Of a DNA stretch of 64,000 bases, positions 42,576-52,741 are shown one piece after another (positions within the stretch are counted from its first letter, which is position 1; each line of letters starts with the position of its first letter). Location: contig NZ_SDHZ01000001.1 in NCBI RefSeq assembly GCF_004118675.1, positions 2,953,739 through 3,017,738 of the forward strand. Reading direction: 5' to 3'. The stretch comes from Filimonas effusa (GTDB lineage Bacteria; Bacteroidota; Bacteroidia; Chitinophagales; Chitinophagaceae). The notes under the pieces were generated by a model. The model made no database searches and had not been told where the DNA came from. It saw only the letters and a list, made by a program, of their open reading frames with translations. A program made the translations under genes and the position numbers.

Positions 42576-43993
42576 TACGCTTTAACAACTTTATATTTCC
42601 TATATAAAATGTATACCCCAAATATTGATATGCCAGTAAAAAGTAAAATTTTAATCCCCAGATTAAAGCGTAGTACAGAAATCGAAACCACATAAGCCAA
42701 CGCGAACAAGGCTATTATCTTGATAAAAAAGCTATACGATAAATCATGTTTTAAAAAGCGCTTTAATGTTGCTATATGAAACAAGAGGCTTATAGCTGTT
42801 GCAATTAAAAAAGAAAGTGACAGGTACTCTGCACCATATTTAGCCCCAACCCAAAGGATAGGTACCTGTAATAAAGTACAAATTATTGATAACCTGCTTA
42901 ATTGCTTTTGCCTATCTATAACACCAAGTACAGTCCCTATCAGGCATACCAAAGAATAAATCGCCATATACCAACACTGATAACCTAAAACTAAACTTGT
43001 ATTTAGATACTTTTCTCCATAGATAATCAGAATTATCTCTTTCAAAAAGAAAGTAACTCCAAAGGCTCCGATTATTCCTAAAAGAGACATGATAAGAAAG
43101 ATATTTTTTATACGTTCTGAAAATCCTTTCCTATCTGCCACAAAGAGCTTAGCCAAATTAGGAAACAAGGCGGTTAAAGCAGTATTTAGAATTAAGCTCA
43201 TGGGAGATAATACCTTGTTAGCCACATTATAATAAGCAACTTCTGCAACACCAGAACGATGTTCCAGGAATAGTACAGGAATTTGGTTGCTTAATAACGT
43301 TAAAATAGCAAGGTAATAATAAGGCATTGAATCTCTGGTCATCTCTTTCAGGTCATATTTTAGATTATGTCCCGAGAAGTCGCCCGTGAAATAGTTAAAT
43401 TTATAAATTGAAAATATGTAAACCAGCGTTTTAAGCAGGTTAAGTCCAACGAAAACAGAGAATAGAACGTCGAGATTAAAATACTGTTTAGGGATTAGCA
43501 AGATAATTATCACCCAAACGATATTATTTGCCAAGCTGATAATTCCTGTAAATTCCATTTTCTCCAAACCAAATGCAACGCCTTCTATCAAATCATAAAA
43601 AGCAGAAATTGTAATACTCGCAAGTGTTAGAAAAAAAAGAAAACCACCGTATCCTTTAGAATAATAGAAATAGATGGTATAGGCTATGAGCGAAAAAACG
43701 ATTCCGATTATGCGGATAAGTAATGAAATAAGAAAAACCTTTTTAGAATTTCCTTTATCCCTGGCGACAGTTCGTACAACAATGTTTTTAAGCCCAATTG
43801 AAGCTATTATTACAAAAATAGATGTATGTAGCTGTAACAAGTTATACGTTCCATAAATAGCAGGCTCCAGAATGCGAGCTACTTTTATACTAGTTAAAAT
43901 ACTTAATAGCTGAGAAAAAATATTGCTGGCAGTGAGAATTGAAAAATTTCTAAGTACCGGACTCTTTCTTACATAACTAAAAACAGCAGTCAT
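42575..43993 (-). CDS. wzx: Wzx-type oligosaccharide flippase
   Basis: A 472-residue MOP-superfamily protein with 12-14 hydrophobic helices spread over the whole length and few charged stretches. The N-terminal LTASNIFSQLLSILTSIKVARIL...ATYGTYN-like pattern (here PAIYGTYNLLQ) is typical of polysaccharide_synt flippases. It moves the undecaprenyl-linked repeat unit across the inner membrane. The family assignment is firm; the substrate is the repeat unit of this locus by context. Confidence 0.9.
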   Translation of the reverse strand: MTAVFSYVRKSPVLRNFSILTASNIFSQLLSILTSIKVARILEPAIYGTYNLLQLHTSIFVIIASIGLKNIVVRTVARDKGNSKKVFLISLLIRIIGIVFSLIAYTIYFYYSKGYGGFLFFLTLASITISAFYDLIEGVAFGLEKMEFTGIISLANNIVWVIIILLIPKQYFNLDVLFSVFVGLNLLKTLVYIFSIYKFNYFTGDFSGHNLKYDLKEMTRDSMPYYYLAILTLLSNQIPVLFLEHRSGVAEVAYYNVANKVLSPMSLILNTALTALFPNLAKLFVADRKGFSERIKNIFLIMSLLGIIGAFGVTFFLKEIILIIYGEKYLNTSLVLGYQCWYMAIYSLVCLIGTVLGVIDRQKQLSRLSIICTLLQVPILWVGAKYGAEYLSLSFLIATAISLLFHIATLKRFLKHDLSYSFFIKIIALFALAYVVSISVLRFNLGIKILLFTGISIFGVYILYRKYKVVKA

Positions 43994-44007
43994 TCTTACA
44001 TAATTTT

Positions 44008-45243
44008 TTAAACGAAAGATCTTCTTTGCGCATTTTCTCTTCTTATCATGTTATCACGTAGTAGAAACAGGGCGATAGCAGTAGCAGGCATATAACCTGG
44101 ATCAAAAACAGAATAGCCGGTTATACAGGTAGATAATAACATTAAGAAATAAGCCTTTAGAAACAAAACATCTTTCCCACGTGATCTGAAAAATACCTGG
44201 AAGAACATAAGCATCCAAACCAACACAGCAAATATTCCAAAATAGGTAAGTAATCCGGTAAAACCCAGGTCTGCAGGATAAAATCCATAAAAGCTAGCAT
44301 TCGAAAGCACTTTTTGTAGTGGGCTGTTACCATATGGATACCCATTTCCTGAAAGGTAAGTCACAAAATCCGGCTGAAATTCAGATAGGAAATAGGCATG
44401 AGCCTGAGATCTTACATCTTCATCCGCTTTTGAAAACTGTTCAGAAGTCTCTGATACCACAACGTTAATTATCTTTTCCGAATACGTTAGTAGTATAGCT
44501 GTGGCAATTAACAGGAAGGCGGTAAATATCTTCTTCCATCTAAATTGCGAATAATATAAAATAACTCCTCCACCCAGTAATAAGCCAACTAAATTCATCC
44601 GAGACCTTGTAAGCAGAAAAAGGCAGACAAACGCGAGAATATACCAGACTAAATTGATAATCTTTCTTTCTCTGAAAAATTTATCAAGGAAATAAAATCC
44701 TCCCAGAGCAGTAAAACCATGACCAAAAAAGAAAAGAGTTATCCCTTCGCGTCTTTCCTCTGAACGCCAAGCGAATAAAGAATTGGGAAATGTGATTCTA
44801 TTAATCAGAAAGACTATTAATGTCGCAAAGAAGAAGAATTTGATAATTTTATCCGCGTCTTCTTTTGACATAAACGCTTTGGCCATTATCAGATAAATAA
44901 AATACGCGTAAAAATACTTGTAGCCAATTAAAGAGGTGTAAAAGGATTGATCCCAATAAATGGAAGCCGCAATAGCACTTACCAGCATACAAGCCAGAAA
45001 AAGCCATACCAGTTTATCCAAAAAAAAACGCTTGAGATAAGCCCCTTTTCGAGTAAACCGTAAATACAGGTAGAATGCTATAAGGCCTAAACCAGCAACA
45101 GCTGAAAGCTGCGCAGAGATAGCTTCTGGCAAAAGTTTAAAATTGAACAACTGCAGAAGCAATAAAATAAGACCTATAAGAATAGAAACAATATTCTTCC
45201 CCCGCTGTTTTCTTTGTATGTTTTTGGTTAATTTACTATTCAT
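44008..45243 (-). CDS. Wzy-like O-antigen polymerase/ligase
   Basis: A 411-residue protein with about ten transmembrane helices and one large external loop (about residues 265-330), the layout of Wzy and WaaL proteins. Low sequence conservation, but position next to wzx supports polymerase. The start at 45243 (MNSKLTKNIQ) shares an ATGA overlap with the stop of the GT2 gene; a longer frame to 45345 would overlap that gene by 105 nt and is unlikely. Confidence 0.8.
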   Translation of the reverse strand: MNSKLTKNIQRKQRGKNIVSILIGLILLLLQLFNFKLLPEAISAQLSAVAGLGLIAFYLYLRFTRKGAYLKRFFLDKLVWLFLACMLVSAIAASIYWDQSFYTSLIGYKYFYAYFIYLIMAKAFMSKEDADKIIKFFFFATLIVFLINRITFPNSLFAWRSEERREGITLFFFGHGFTALGGFYFLDKFFRERKIINLVWYILAFVCLFLLTRSRMNLVGLLLGGGVILYYSQFRWKKIFTAFLLIATAILLTYSEKIINVVVSETSEQFSKADEDVRSQAHAYFLSEFQPDFVTYLSGNGYPYGNSPLQKVLSNASFYGFYPADLGFTGLLTYFGIFAVLVWMLMFFQVFFRSRGKDVLFLKAYFLMLLSTCITGYSVFDPGYMPATAIALFLLRDNMIRRENAQRRSFV

Positions 45244-46250
45244 CCTCTTTTTAATACAGCTTTCAATCTTTCTTTTAGGCGTGATTTGTATAAACCAGGA
45301 GCATTCCCCATTTTTTCTATGAAAGAAATCTCCCGATCTGTCCACCCAACTATTTTAAGCCGTGGTTTAACCTCCATGTTCCATTCATTCAGATCTATTT
45401 TACAGTAGATTGTTAGCAAGTCTTCTATAGGCCATTCATATTTAAGTACTTCGATAAAATCCTGACCGGCGCTATCGTTAACAAAAAGCTTATCTTTTAT
45501 GAATAAAAAGCCTTTAAAATCGAGCATCGTACGCCTGTAGCCACTACCAAAGCTAGGCAATCCATGTCTGCATTTAATTAAGTACTCTCTAACGTAAAAT
45601 AGTTTATTACCGCGCTTTAAAAACTTGTACCAAAAGAACAAAAATGAATAAGCCGATCCAATAAAGGTCTCATCAAATTCCTGATTCTTAACCGCCTCTG
45701 TTTTATATACAACACTACTGATAAAGCTAAGTAAGCCGCCCAGCGACCTACACATGGTATAATAATACTTCTCTTGTATAGGGTCACTAAAATCAAAACA
45801 TGTAGTACCGATATCCGGCCTTAAAAAATCCTGATTTGATAATTCCCTTAGATTAATATCACAATTGATCCTGTTGAAAAGAAATAGTCCTACCTGCTTG
45901 TTTTCTTTTACTAATTCCAAAATCCTGGGAATAGCATTTCGAACCAGTCCGTCATCATCCCCGAAGAGCCAACTAAATTCTCCTCTGGCCATTGACATAG
46001 CCTGAAAGAAGTTCCAATCCGGTCCCATATTGGTTTCATTCCTCCTATAGCTGATAGCAATAGTTGGATTGCTATGAATTAAATTTTGAACAAGATCGTG
46101 GGTGCCATCAGTTGAAGCATTGTTGCTTATGCATATCTCTACTATCGCCTGTAAATCCGGAGATAATTGTTCAATAATTGCTTCAACAGATTCTTTTAAA
46201 TAGTCAGCTCTATTAAAAGTTGGAATACAAATCGAAAGCAATACACTCAT
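45240..46250 (-). CDS. GT2 family glycosyltransferase
   Basis: A 336-residue GT-A enzyme with SICIPTFNRADYLKESVEAI, CISNNASTDGT, and the metal-binding region SWLFGDDDGLVRNAI. The C-terminal 150 residues are more variable. It fits the GT2 transferases of O-antigen clusters. It overlaps the polymerase gene by 4 nt. Confidence 0.9.
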   Translation of the reverse strand: MSVLLSICIPTFNRADYLKESVEAIIEQLSPDLQAIVEICISNNASTDGTHDLVQNLIHSNPTIAISYRRNETNMGPDWNFFQAMSMARGEFSWLFGDDDGLVRNAIPRILELVKENKQVGLFLFNRINCDINLRELSNQDFLRPDIGTTCFDFSDPIQEKYYYTMCRSLGGLLSFISSVVYKTEAVKNQEFDETFIGSAYSFLFFWYKFLKRGNKLFYVREYLIKCRHGLPSFGSGYRRTMLDFKGFLFIKDKLFVNDSAGQDFIEVLKYEWPIEDLLTIYCKIDLNEWNMEVKPRLKIVGWTDREISFIEKMGNAPGLYKSRLKERLKAVLKRG

Positions 46251-46278
46251 AACCGTCCATTAAAGCTTGTTGAGAAAA

Positions 46279-47361
46279 TTATTTTTTAATAATAGCCAGG
46301 AAAGTTTTATGAAGCCTATCTGCGAATTGGTCCATTGAGTACTTTTTCCTAAGCTCAAGTGCATGTAATTCAAACTCAGCTAACATAGCCTCATTAGCAG
46401 ACAATAGCTCAACTGATTTAACCCACCCATCTACATCATATTTCTCAACCCATAAACCGACCTTTTCGGCTTCTATATCGAAATAAAAGTATTCATTCTT
46501 TGTAGAGATGGTTGGTTTACCTAATGCAATTGCTTCGAGCAAGCTTGTGAGCCCCCAAAAAGAGTCTGTTTGAACTAATGGAATAAGCAGCGCTCTTCCA
46601 TTAGCAATAATTTCAGCCATTTCTAATGTGGAATTATAGGAAACAGATATTTCTGCCAAAGACTGCACGTTAGGAGAAAGAGGCAAAGAATAATTATCAG
46701 GCAGGAAAATAGCCAGTTTATCAGGCACTTTTGAGAACGCCTTTACAACGGTATCAAAATCTCTAAATGTTTTTCCGGTAGACACAAAATTATTTGCGTA
46801 TCGAGGAAGTTTTGTCGACTTGTTCCTGATCTTATCATAATAAGCAATATCAATACCCCAATTAATCCAGCCAATTCTATCCCTGGCTATTCCATAATCA
46901 AGAGATTCCTGATAGAGCTTTTCCCCAAGAAATAATATTTTATCAATTGCAACATACTTCAATTTACCAATCCCTCCCTTGATTCGCTTTAAAAAAGAAG
47001 ATTTATCACGTCTTAATCTCGTGTGACAAATACAAAGAACCGGCACCCTTACAAGCCTGAACACCTTACATAAATTTATTAATACTACTAAATTCAGAAA
47101 GGGGGTATATACAATATCATATTTATGCGCATTCAAACACATCTGGATTTGTCGATCCAGGAATGCAATCTTAAAGAGATCGCCAATTTTCCGTATGCGC
47201 TTATATGACTTTAAATCGGGTAGTATATCAACCTTGTAGTTGTATTGTTTTTCCAGTTCAATTTTACCCCATAAGTGATTACTTGGGTAAATTCCCTGCT
47301 CCCAAAAAGAATAAGCTGAATCAAATGAGCCGTAGTTCGTAACCAGTAAAACTTTTTTCAC
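46279..47361 (-). CDS. GT-B glycosyltransferase
   Basis: A 360-residue protein. It starts VLLVTNYGSFDSAYSFW and carries a GT4-like C-terminal part with FVSTGKTFRDFDTVVKAF and LIPLVQTDSFWGLTSLLEAIALGKPTI, where the Glu of LLEAI is the usual donor-contact residue. A GT-B transferase of the locus; sugar unknown. It lies 46 nt after the cupin gene. Confidence 0.82.
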   Translation of the reverse strand: MKKVLLVTNYGSFDSAYSFWEQGIYPSNHLWGKIELEKQYNYKVDILPDLKSYKRIRKIGDLFKIAFLDRQIQMCLNAHKYDIVYTPFLNLVVLINLCKVFRLVRVPVLCICHTRLRRDKSSFLKRIKGGIGKLKYVAIDKILFLGEKLYQESLDYGIARDRIGWINWGIDIAYYDKIRNKSTKLPRYANNFVSTGKTFRDFDTVVKAFSKVPDKLAIFLPDNYSLPLSPNVQSLAEISVSYNSTLEMAEIIANGRALLIPLVQTDSFWGLTSLLEAIALGKPTISTKNEYFYFDIEAEKVGLWVEKYDVDGWVKSVELLSANEAMLAEFELHALELRKKYSMDQFADRLHKTFLAIIKK

Positions 47362-47407
47362 CTGATATAATTAAAGTAATCAAAGGGTGTAATAGTTATC
47401 ACCGAAG

Positions 47408-47809
47408 TTAAAATGAATACATAATTGTATCCGCTTTGTCATATAGTTCATCCGAGTAAGCTAAAAGCATAAAGTTCTCAGCATTCTGGATATTATAAAA
47501 TGCATGTGCAATATTATTAGGAACGAACACAGTTATAGGGTTAGCTGCATCTATATCCACAGATAATTTCTCACCTGTTTGTATATCAACAAGCATAAGC
47601 GTGCATTTCCCGGTTAGTAGTGTAAACCACTCTTTCGCTTTCGGATGGTAATGCCCCCCTTTCATCTCTCCAGGATTAGCTACCGTGATATAGATCTCTC
47701 CTGTCCGGGGAGGTAACTCTTCTTCCTTACCCGTTAGTACCTTCAAAAACCATCCTCTTGAGTCCTCCAACTTTTGACGGGGTATGATTTTAACTTTATC
47801 TTTCAGCAT
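47408..47809 (-). CDS. Cupin sugar epimerase/isomerase (WxcM/RmlC-like)
   Basis: A 133-residue single cupin. Blocks: GWFLKVLTG, EIYITVANPGEMKGGHYHPKAKEWFTLLTG with the GGHYHPK metal/substrate-binding motif, and ITVFVPNNIAHAFYNI. It belongs with the FdtA/QdtA/WxcM-type sugar isomerases and RmlC-type epimerases acting on 4-keto-6-deoxy nucleotide sugars. With rfbF, rfbG and an SDR gene just upstream, a CDP-4-keto-6-deoxyhexose is the likely substrate (C3 and/or C5 epimerisation). Confidence 0.8.
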   Translation of the reverse strand: MLKDKVKIIPRQKLEDSRGWFLKVLTGKEEELPPRTGEIYITVANPGEMKGGHYHPKAKEWFTLLTGKCTLMLVDIQTGEKLSVDIDAANPITVFVPNNIAHAFYNIQNAENFMLLAYSDELYDKADTIMYSF

Positions 47810-47816
47810 AACGTAT

Positions 47817-48713
47817 TTAAGTTAAGTATTCGCGGATTCCCTCTTCAATACTTTTGGGGCGCCAATCAGGCAATAGCGTAGTTAATTTATTGGGGCTGAT
47901 TCCTAAAAAACGCATGCTCTGATCTGCTTTATTAATTACACCTTGGGGCGGGGAGTAAGGTTTATTGCACAACTCATGTATTTTAGCGACAATATCTTTA
48001 ACCATCAATAGTTCGTCAGATGCTACGTTATACACATCAGCAGGAAGTTTACCAGTGATAACCGCGTCAATGACACCTACGAGATCGTCTATGTGTAAAT
48101 ATTGCCTTATTTGCTCTCCCGACGAAAGCTTTAGCTCTTCACCAGACATTAATCCGTTTACTACATAAGGAATCAGCCGCTGGGAATTTTCACCTTTCCC
48201 ATATAACGAAGGCAATATGAGATGGAACCAATTAATGCCATATTTGCTGCCGCTAAAGAACCTACTCAAAAGTCTTTTGGAGTCGCAATAATAATTGGGT
48301 ATAGCCTTATCGGATAGAATCACCTCTCTTTCAGTATATTGATGATCCTCGTTATTATTGCCAATTTCAAAATAAGAGCCGAAGCTAATAAAGCTACCTT
48401 TAAACGCCCTTGCAGATAAATAATTGATTATTTGAATAGGCAAAAAGGCATTAACGCTATATACGCTGTCAGTTTCATAACTTTTACTAGCCTGAACCCC
48501 AGATGCTGCACAGTAAATTATTACATCCTGAGTTTCCAAAACAGAAAAATCAATATTCTTTTCCGGGAAGTTAAAAGGATAAAAATCGGCATCGATACCT
48601 TCCACAGGATATTTACCCCAAAGCGACAATTTGGCTCCCCTGGCTGAATACCACGTAATCAATCTTTGAGCGAGGAAAGAATTGGATCCTATTATACAAA
48701 TCTTATTTTCCAT
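47817..48713 (-). CDS. NAD(P)-dependent sugar epimerase/reductase (extended SDR)
   Basis: A 298-residue extended SDR: nucleotide-binding IIGSNSFLAQRL near residue 8, VIYCAASGVQ, the catalytic YCDSK (Tyr-x-x-x-Lys) near residue 140 with Ser in SFGSYFE, and a downstream IRQYLHIDDLVGVIDAV substrate region. Its start overlaps rfbG's stop. It most likely reduces the 4-keto group of the CDP-6-deoxy sugar, the last step of this set. Confidence 0.83.
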   Translation of the reverse strand: MENKICIIGSNSFLAQRLITWYSARGAKLSLWGKYPVEGIDADFYPFNFPEKNIDFSVLETQDVIIYCAASGVQASKSYETDSVYSVNAFLPIQIINYLSARAFKGSFISFGSYFEIGNNNEDHQYTEREVILSDKAIPNYYCDSKRLLSRFFSGSKYGINWFHLILPSLYGKGENSQRLIPYVVNGLMSGEELKLSSGEQIRQYLHIDDLVGVIDAVITGKLPADVYNVASDELLMVKDIVAKIHELCNKPYSPPQGVINKADQSMRFLGISPNKLTTLLPDWRPKSIEEGIREYLT

Positions 48714-49776
48714 CGAAAGCTTGAATTGTTTGAAAAGTAAACTCTTTAATAGAGCTTTGATCTTTAAAGTAGTGCTTATACCAGTTTATCGTTTCTAGAA
48801 TTGCCTGATTAGCGTTAAGTTTTGGTTTCCAGCCGAGTTCAGTTTTTGCCTTTTGGATATCTAACTGCAACAATCCTGCTTCATGAGGTACCTCTAATTG
48901 CTCAGGAGTATGAAATATTCCGGTTCCCCATACGTCAATGGCCTTTTGCACCACTTCTTTAACAGTTAAATTGTCCTCTTTGTCCGGTCCAAAATTAAAT
49001 GCCTGCGCAAATTTTTTGGGTTCGTTATACTGCCTGGCACCTAACATCAAATATCCACCAACAGGCTCCATCACATGCTGCCACGGTCTAACAGCAGCGG
49101 GATTTCTAACCAACACTTCTTTACCAGTAGAAAGGGCCCTGACAATATCAGGAATAATTCTGTCCTTTGCCCAATCTCCACCGCCAATGACGTTACCAGC
49201 CCTGGTTACAGAAATAGACTTTTTATGTTCCTCGAACTTTATCAAATTAAAAAAGGAATTCCGATACGAATCAATCACCAACTCGGCACAAGCTTTGGAG
49301 GCACTATAGGGATCAAAGCCTCCCAAACGATCGTCTTCTTTATAATAGTAATTGGACTCGATATTATGGTAAACCTTATCAGTTGTTATAAAGACAGCAA
49401 CACATGGATTTTTTAAGAAACGCAATGCATCCAATACATTTGCCGTACCTACAGCATTTACAGCAAACGTTTCTACAGGGATATCGTAAGACAATCTAAC
49501 TAAGGGTTGGGCCGCCAAATGAAAGACAAAATCTGGTTCAAACTCAAGCAGTTCCTGCTTGAGTCGTTCACCGTCCATGATGTCAGAGATGACAGAGTCG
49601 CACATTTTATCCCCTTCCATTATATGATACAAGTCAAAAGGATTCTGTGGAGCCAAAGAGTATCCCTTAACCTGGGCCCCTAACAAATGGAGCCATGAAA
49701 TAAGCCATGTTCCTTTAAAACCTGTATGACCCGTAACAAAAACCTTTTTATCACGGTAAATATCAGAAAACTGCAT
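48703..49776 (-). CDS. rfbG: CDP-glucose 4,6-dehydratase
   Basis: A 357-residue SDR with VFVTGHTGFKGTWL at the N-terminus, HLAAQPLVRLSYDIPVETF, FITTDKVY and the catalytic YSASK. The AQPLVRLSY motif is diagnostic for CDP-glucose 4,6-dehydratase. It forms CDP-4-keto-6-deoxyglucose. The start at 49776 (MQFSDIYRDKK) matches the family; a further in-frame ATG at 49827 would overlap rfbF by 16 nt and adds a non-conserved 17 residues. Confidence 0.93.
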   Translation of the reverse strand: MQFSDIYRDKKVFVTGHTGFKGTWLISWLHLLGAQVKGYSLAPQNPFDLYHIMEGDKMCDSVISDIMDGERLKQELLEFEPDFVFHLAAQPLVRLSYDIPVETFAVNAVGTANVLDALRFLKNPCVAVFITTDKVYHNIESNYYYKEDDRLGGFDPYSASKACAELVIDSYRNSFFNLIKFEEHKKSISVTRAGNVIGGGDWAKDRIIPDIVRALSTGKEVLVRNPAAVRPWQHVMEPVGGYLMLGARQYNEPKKFAQAFNFGPDKEDNLTVKEVVQKAIDVWGTGIFHTPEQLEVPHEAGLLQLDIQKAKTELGWKPKLNANQAILETINWYKHYFKDQSSIKEFTFQTIQAFDGK

Positions 49777-49811
49777 AGAATGATGGGTTGATGATGAGTA
49801 ATTAAAATGAT

Positions 49812-50585
49812 CTACCAAGTTTTCCACCTGGCTTTATTCTTCTGCCAATCGTCTTCTAATTCTTGCTTGTCTCTTAAAGTATCCATCGGTTTCCAAAAGC
49901 CATCATGTTTATAAGCCGCCATTTCGCCATCTTCTGCAATCTTTTCCATTGGTTCACGTTCCCAGATAGTACCATCACCATTTGTGATGTAATCAAACAC
50001 TTTAGGTTCGCATACAAAAAAGCCGCCATTAATCCAAGCACCGTCTCCTTTGGGCTTTTCCATAAAAGATATTACATTGCTGTCATCTGTTAGATTTAAT
50101 GCACCAAATCTTCCGGACGGTTGAACAGATGTAACAGTACAAAACTTACCTTTCGATTTATGGAATTCAACAAGCTCCTTTATATTCACATCGCTAACCC
50201 CGTCTCCATAAGTAAGCATAAAAGGTTCATTTCCGATATGGGGTTGAATACGCTTAATCCTCCCCCCTGTCATGGATTCATACCCGGTATCTACTAAGGT
50301 TATATTCCAAGGTTCTGCTTGAGAATCATGTACTTTTAATGAATTGTCCTTTAAGTTAATAGTAACATCGGACTTATGTAAGAAATAGTTTGCAAAGTAT
50401 TCTTTAACAACGTATCCTTTGTATCCTAAGCAAACAACAAAATCGTTAAACCCGTGAGATGAATATATTTTCATAATATGCCATAGAATAGGCATTCCGC
50501 CAATTTCGACCATTGGCTTAGGACGCAGAACAGTTTCCTCTGACAAACGAGTACCAAGCCCGCCAGCTAGTATAACTACTTTCAT
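49812..50585 (-). CDS. rfbF: Glucose-1-phosphate cytidylyltransferase
   Basis: A 257-residue nucleotidyltransferase with [55 protein letters not shown], the [12 protein letters not shown] block and TYGDGVSD. It makes CDP-glucose from CTP and glucose-1-phosphate, feeding rfbG directly downstream. Confidence 0.95.
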   Translation of the reverse strand: MKVVILAGGLGTRLSEETVLRPKPMVEIGGMPILWHIMKIYSSHGFNDFVVCLGYKGYVVKEYFANYFLHKSDVTINLKDNSLKVHDSQAEPWNITLVDTGYESMTGGRIKRIQPHIGNEPFMLTYGDGVSDVNIKELVEFHKSKGKFCTVTSVQPSGRFGALNLTDDSNVISFMEKPKGDGAWINGGFFVCEPKVFDYITNGDGTIWEREPMEKIAEDGEMAAYKHDGFWKPMDTLRDKQELEDDWQKNKARWKTW

Positions 50586-50636
50586 TGTTTATTATTTGTT
50601 ATATTACTATTGATTTTTACTTAAGAGCCAAAGTGT

Positions 50637-51749
50637 TTATTCGTACTGATTTTTTATCTCATATCCGTGGCTCTTTAACAAGCTATCCTTTTTAAATAAG
50701 AGTACATCTGCTGCTACCATTTCATTTACCAAAGCCTTTAAATCATATTTAGGCTGCCATCCAAGCTTGCTTTTGGACTTAGTAGGATCACCAATCAGTA
50801 GTTCCACTTCGGTTGGTCTGAAGTATTTAGGATCAATTAATACAACCTCTCTTCCTATTTCTAACTGATAATCAGGATTTGTACATGATGCAACATAGCC
50901 TTTTTCATCAACTCCTTCACCCTTGAAGACAATTTCAATACCCAGTTCAGCAAAAGCCATTTTTATAAAATCACGAATGGTAGTAGTTACTCCCGTTGCA
51001 ATTACAAAGTCTTCGGGTTTCTCCTGTTGTAAGATCAGCCACATAGCTTCTACATAGTCTTTAGCATGTCCCCAATCACGGCGGGCATCTATATTTCCCA
51101 TATACAATTTATCCTGTAGGCCTAAAGCTATTTTTGCAACAGCCCGGGTTACTTTACGGGTTACAAACGTTTCTCCACGCAAGGGACTTTCGTGGTTGAA
51201 CAGGATTCCATTGCAAGCATACATATTATACGCCTCGCGATAATTTACAGTAATCCAATATGCGTAGAGTTTAGCAACTGCATATGGAGAACGAGGATAA
51301 AAAGGCGTAGTTTCTGATTGCGGGACAGCTTGTACAAGACCGTATAACTCAGAAGTAGAAGCCTGATAAATCCTGGTTTTTTCAGTTAAACCAAGTATAC
51401 GAACCGCCTCAAGTATCCGTAGAGTACCTATGCCATCAGCATTGGCGGTATATTCGGGAGTGTCGAAACTAACTTTAACATGGCTCATTGCGCCAAGATT
51501 ATAAATTTCATCGGGTTGTACCTCCTGAATCACTCTTATGATATTGGTACTGTCATTCAAATCTCCGTAATGCAATTTGAATTTCACATTCCTCTCATGT
51601 GGATCCTGATATAAATGATCAATCCTATCTGTATTAAACAAAGAACTTCTTCTCTTTAGACCATGCACTTCATATCCTTTAGACAAAAGTAGTTCAGATA
51701 AATAGGCCCCGTCTTGGCCCGTAATGCCTGTAATAAGCGCTTTCTTCAT
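50637..51749 (-). CDS. gmd: GDP-mannose 4,6-dehydratase
   Basis: A 370-residue SDR with [66 protein letters not shown] and [16 protein letters not shown] (catalytic YAVAK). It makes GDP-4-keto-6-deoxymannose, the substrate of the adjacent fcl product; with manC this gives GDP-L-fucose. Confidence 0.96.
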   Translation of the reverse strand: MKKALITGITGQDGAYLSELLLSKGYEVHGLKRRSSLFNTDRIDHLYQDPHERNVKFKLHYGDLNDSTNIIRVIQEVQPDEIYNLGAMSHVKVSFDTPEYTANADGIGTLRILEAVRILGLTEKTRIYQASTSELYGLVQAVPQSETTPFYPRSPYAVAKLYAYWITVNYREAYNMYACNGILFNHESPLRGETFVTRKVTRAVAKIALGLQDKLYMGNIDARRDWGHAKDYVEAMWLILQQEKPEDFVIATGVTTTIRDFIKMAFAELGIEIVFKGEGVDEKGYVASCTNPDYQLEIGREVVLIDPKYFRPTEVELLIGDPTKSKSKLGWQPKYDLKALVNEMVAADVLLFKKDSLLKSHGYEIKNQYE

Positions 51750-51791
51750 AATAGGTTTATATTATTAGTTATTATTAGAGAAGTAGTTTTA

Positions 51792-52721
51792 TTAATTATT
51801 TGTTTTCAGAAAATCCTGATAGGCGCTCTTAATCCCCTCCTCAAGAGGCGTGTGATACTTCCATCCAAAAGAAGCCAGTTTCGACACATCCATCAATTTT
51901 CTAGGAGTGCCATCCGGTTTAGATTCATCAAATAAAAGTTCGCCGCCGAAGCCTACAATTTTCTTTACAGTTTCTGCCAATTCCTTAATAGAAAGATCTT
52001 CTCCAGTACCTATATTTATTAACTCCCTTTCATTATACTTTTCCATCAGGTAAACACAAGCTTCCGCCAAATCATCAGCGTATAAAAATTCTCTTTTGGG
52101 TTTTCCGGTACCCCACACAGTTACCGAGCTATCGTTATTTACCTTAGCCTCATGGAATCTACGAATTAATGCTGGCAAGACATGAGAATTACTGGCATGG
52201 TAATTATCGCCAATACCATACAAATTTGTAGGCATGACACTAATAAAATTACATCCATACTGATCCCTGTAAGCTTCACACAACTTAATGCCAGTAATTT
52301 TTGCAATAGCATAAGGCTCGTTGGTTTGCTCTAACGGACCAGTTAATAAATACTCTTCCTGCAGAGGTTGTGGAGCCAGCTTTGGATAAATACATGAGCT
52401 TCCAAGAAACATCAATTTTTTAACTCCATACTTATATGCACTATGGATGATATTTGCTTCAATCATTAAATTGTCGAACAAAAATTCAGCTCTATATGTG
52501 TTATTAGCCAGGATTCCACCAACTTTTGCAGCAGCCAGAAAAACATATTCGGGCCTCTCCTTTGAAAAGAAGTCATCCACATTCTCCTGATTTCTTAAAT
52601 CCAGCTCGGAAGAAGTCTTCAGTACAATGTTGTTAAATCCCAACTCATTAAGCTTTCTGAGAATGGCTCCGCCAACCATACCGCGATGACCAGCTATATA
52701 TACTTTACTATTCGTCAACAT
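51792..52721 (-). CDS. fcl: GDP-L-fucose synthase
   Basis: A 309-residue epimerase-reductase with [38 protein letters not shown] and [16 protein letters not shown] (catalytic Tyr and Lys), [19 protein letters not shown]. It converts GDP-4-keto-6-deoxymannose to GDP-L-fucose. It is next to gmd and manC, completing the pathway. Confidence 0.96.
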   Translation of the reverse strand: MLTNSKVYIAGHRGMVGGAILRKLNELGFNNIVLKTSSELDLRNQENVDDFFSKERPEYVFLAAAKVGGILANNTYRAEFLFDNLMIEANIIHSAYKYGVKKLMFLGSSCIYPKLAPQPLQEEYLLTGPLEQTNEPYAIAKITGIKLCEAYRDQYGCNFISVMPTNLYGIGDNYHASNSHVLPALIRRFHEAKVNNDSSVTVWGTGKPKREFLYADDLAEACVYLMEKYNERELINIGTGEDLSIKELAETVKKIVGFGGELLFDESKPDGTPRKLMDVSKLASFGWKYHTPLEEGIKSAYQDFLKTNN

Positions 52722-52741
52722 ACTATCTCATATTTAGATTG

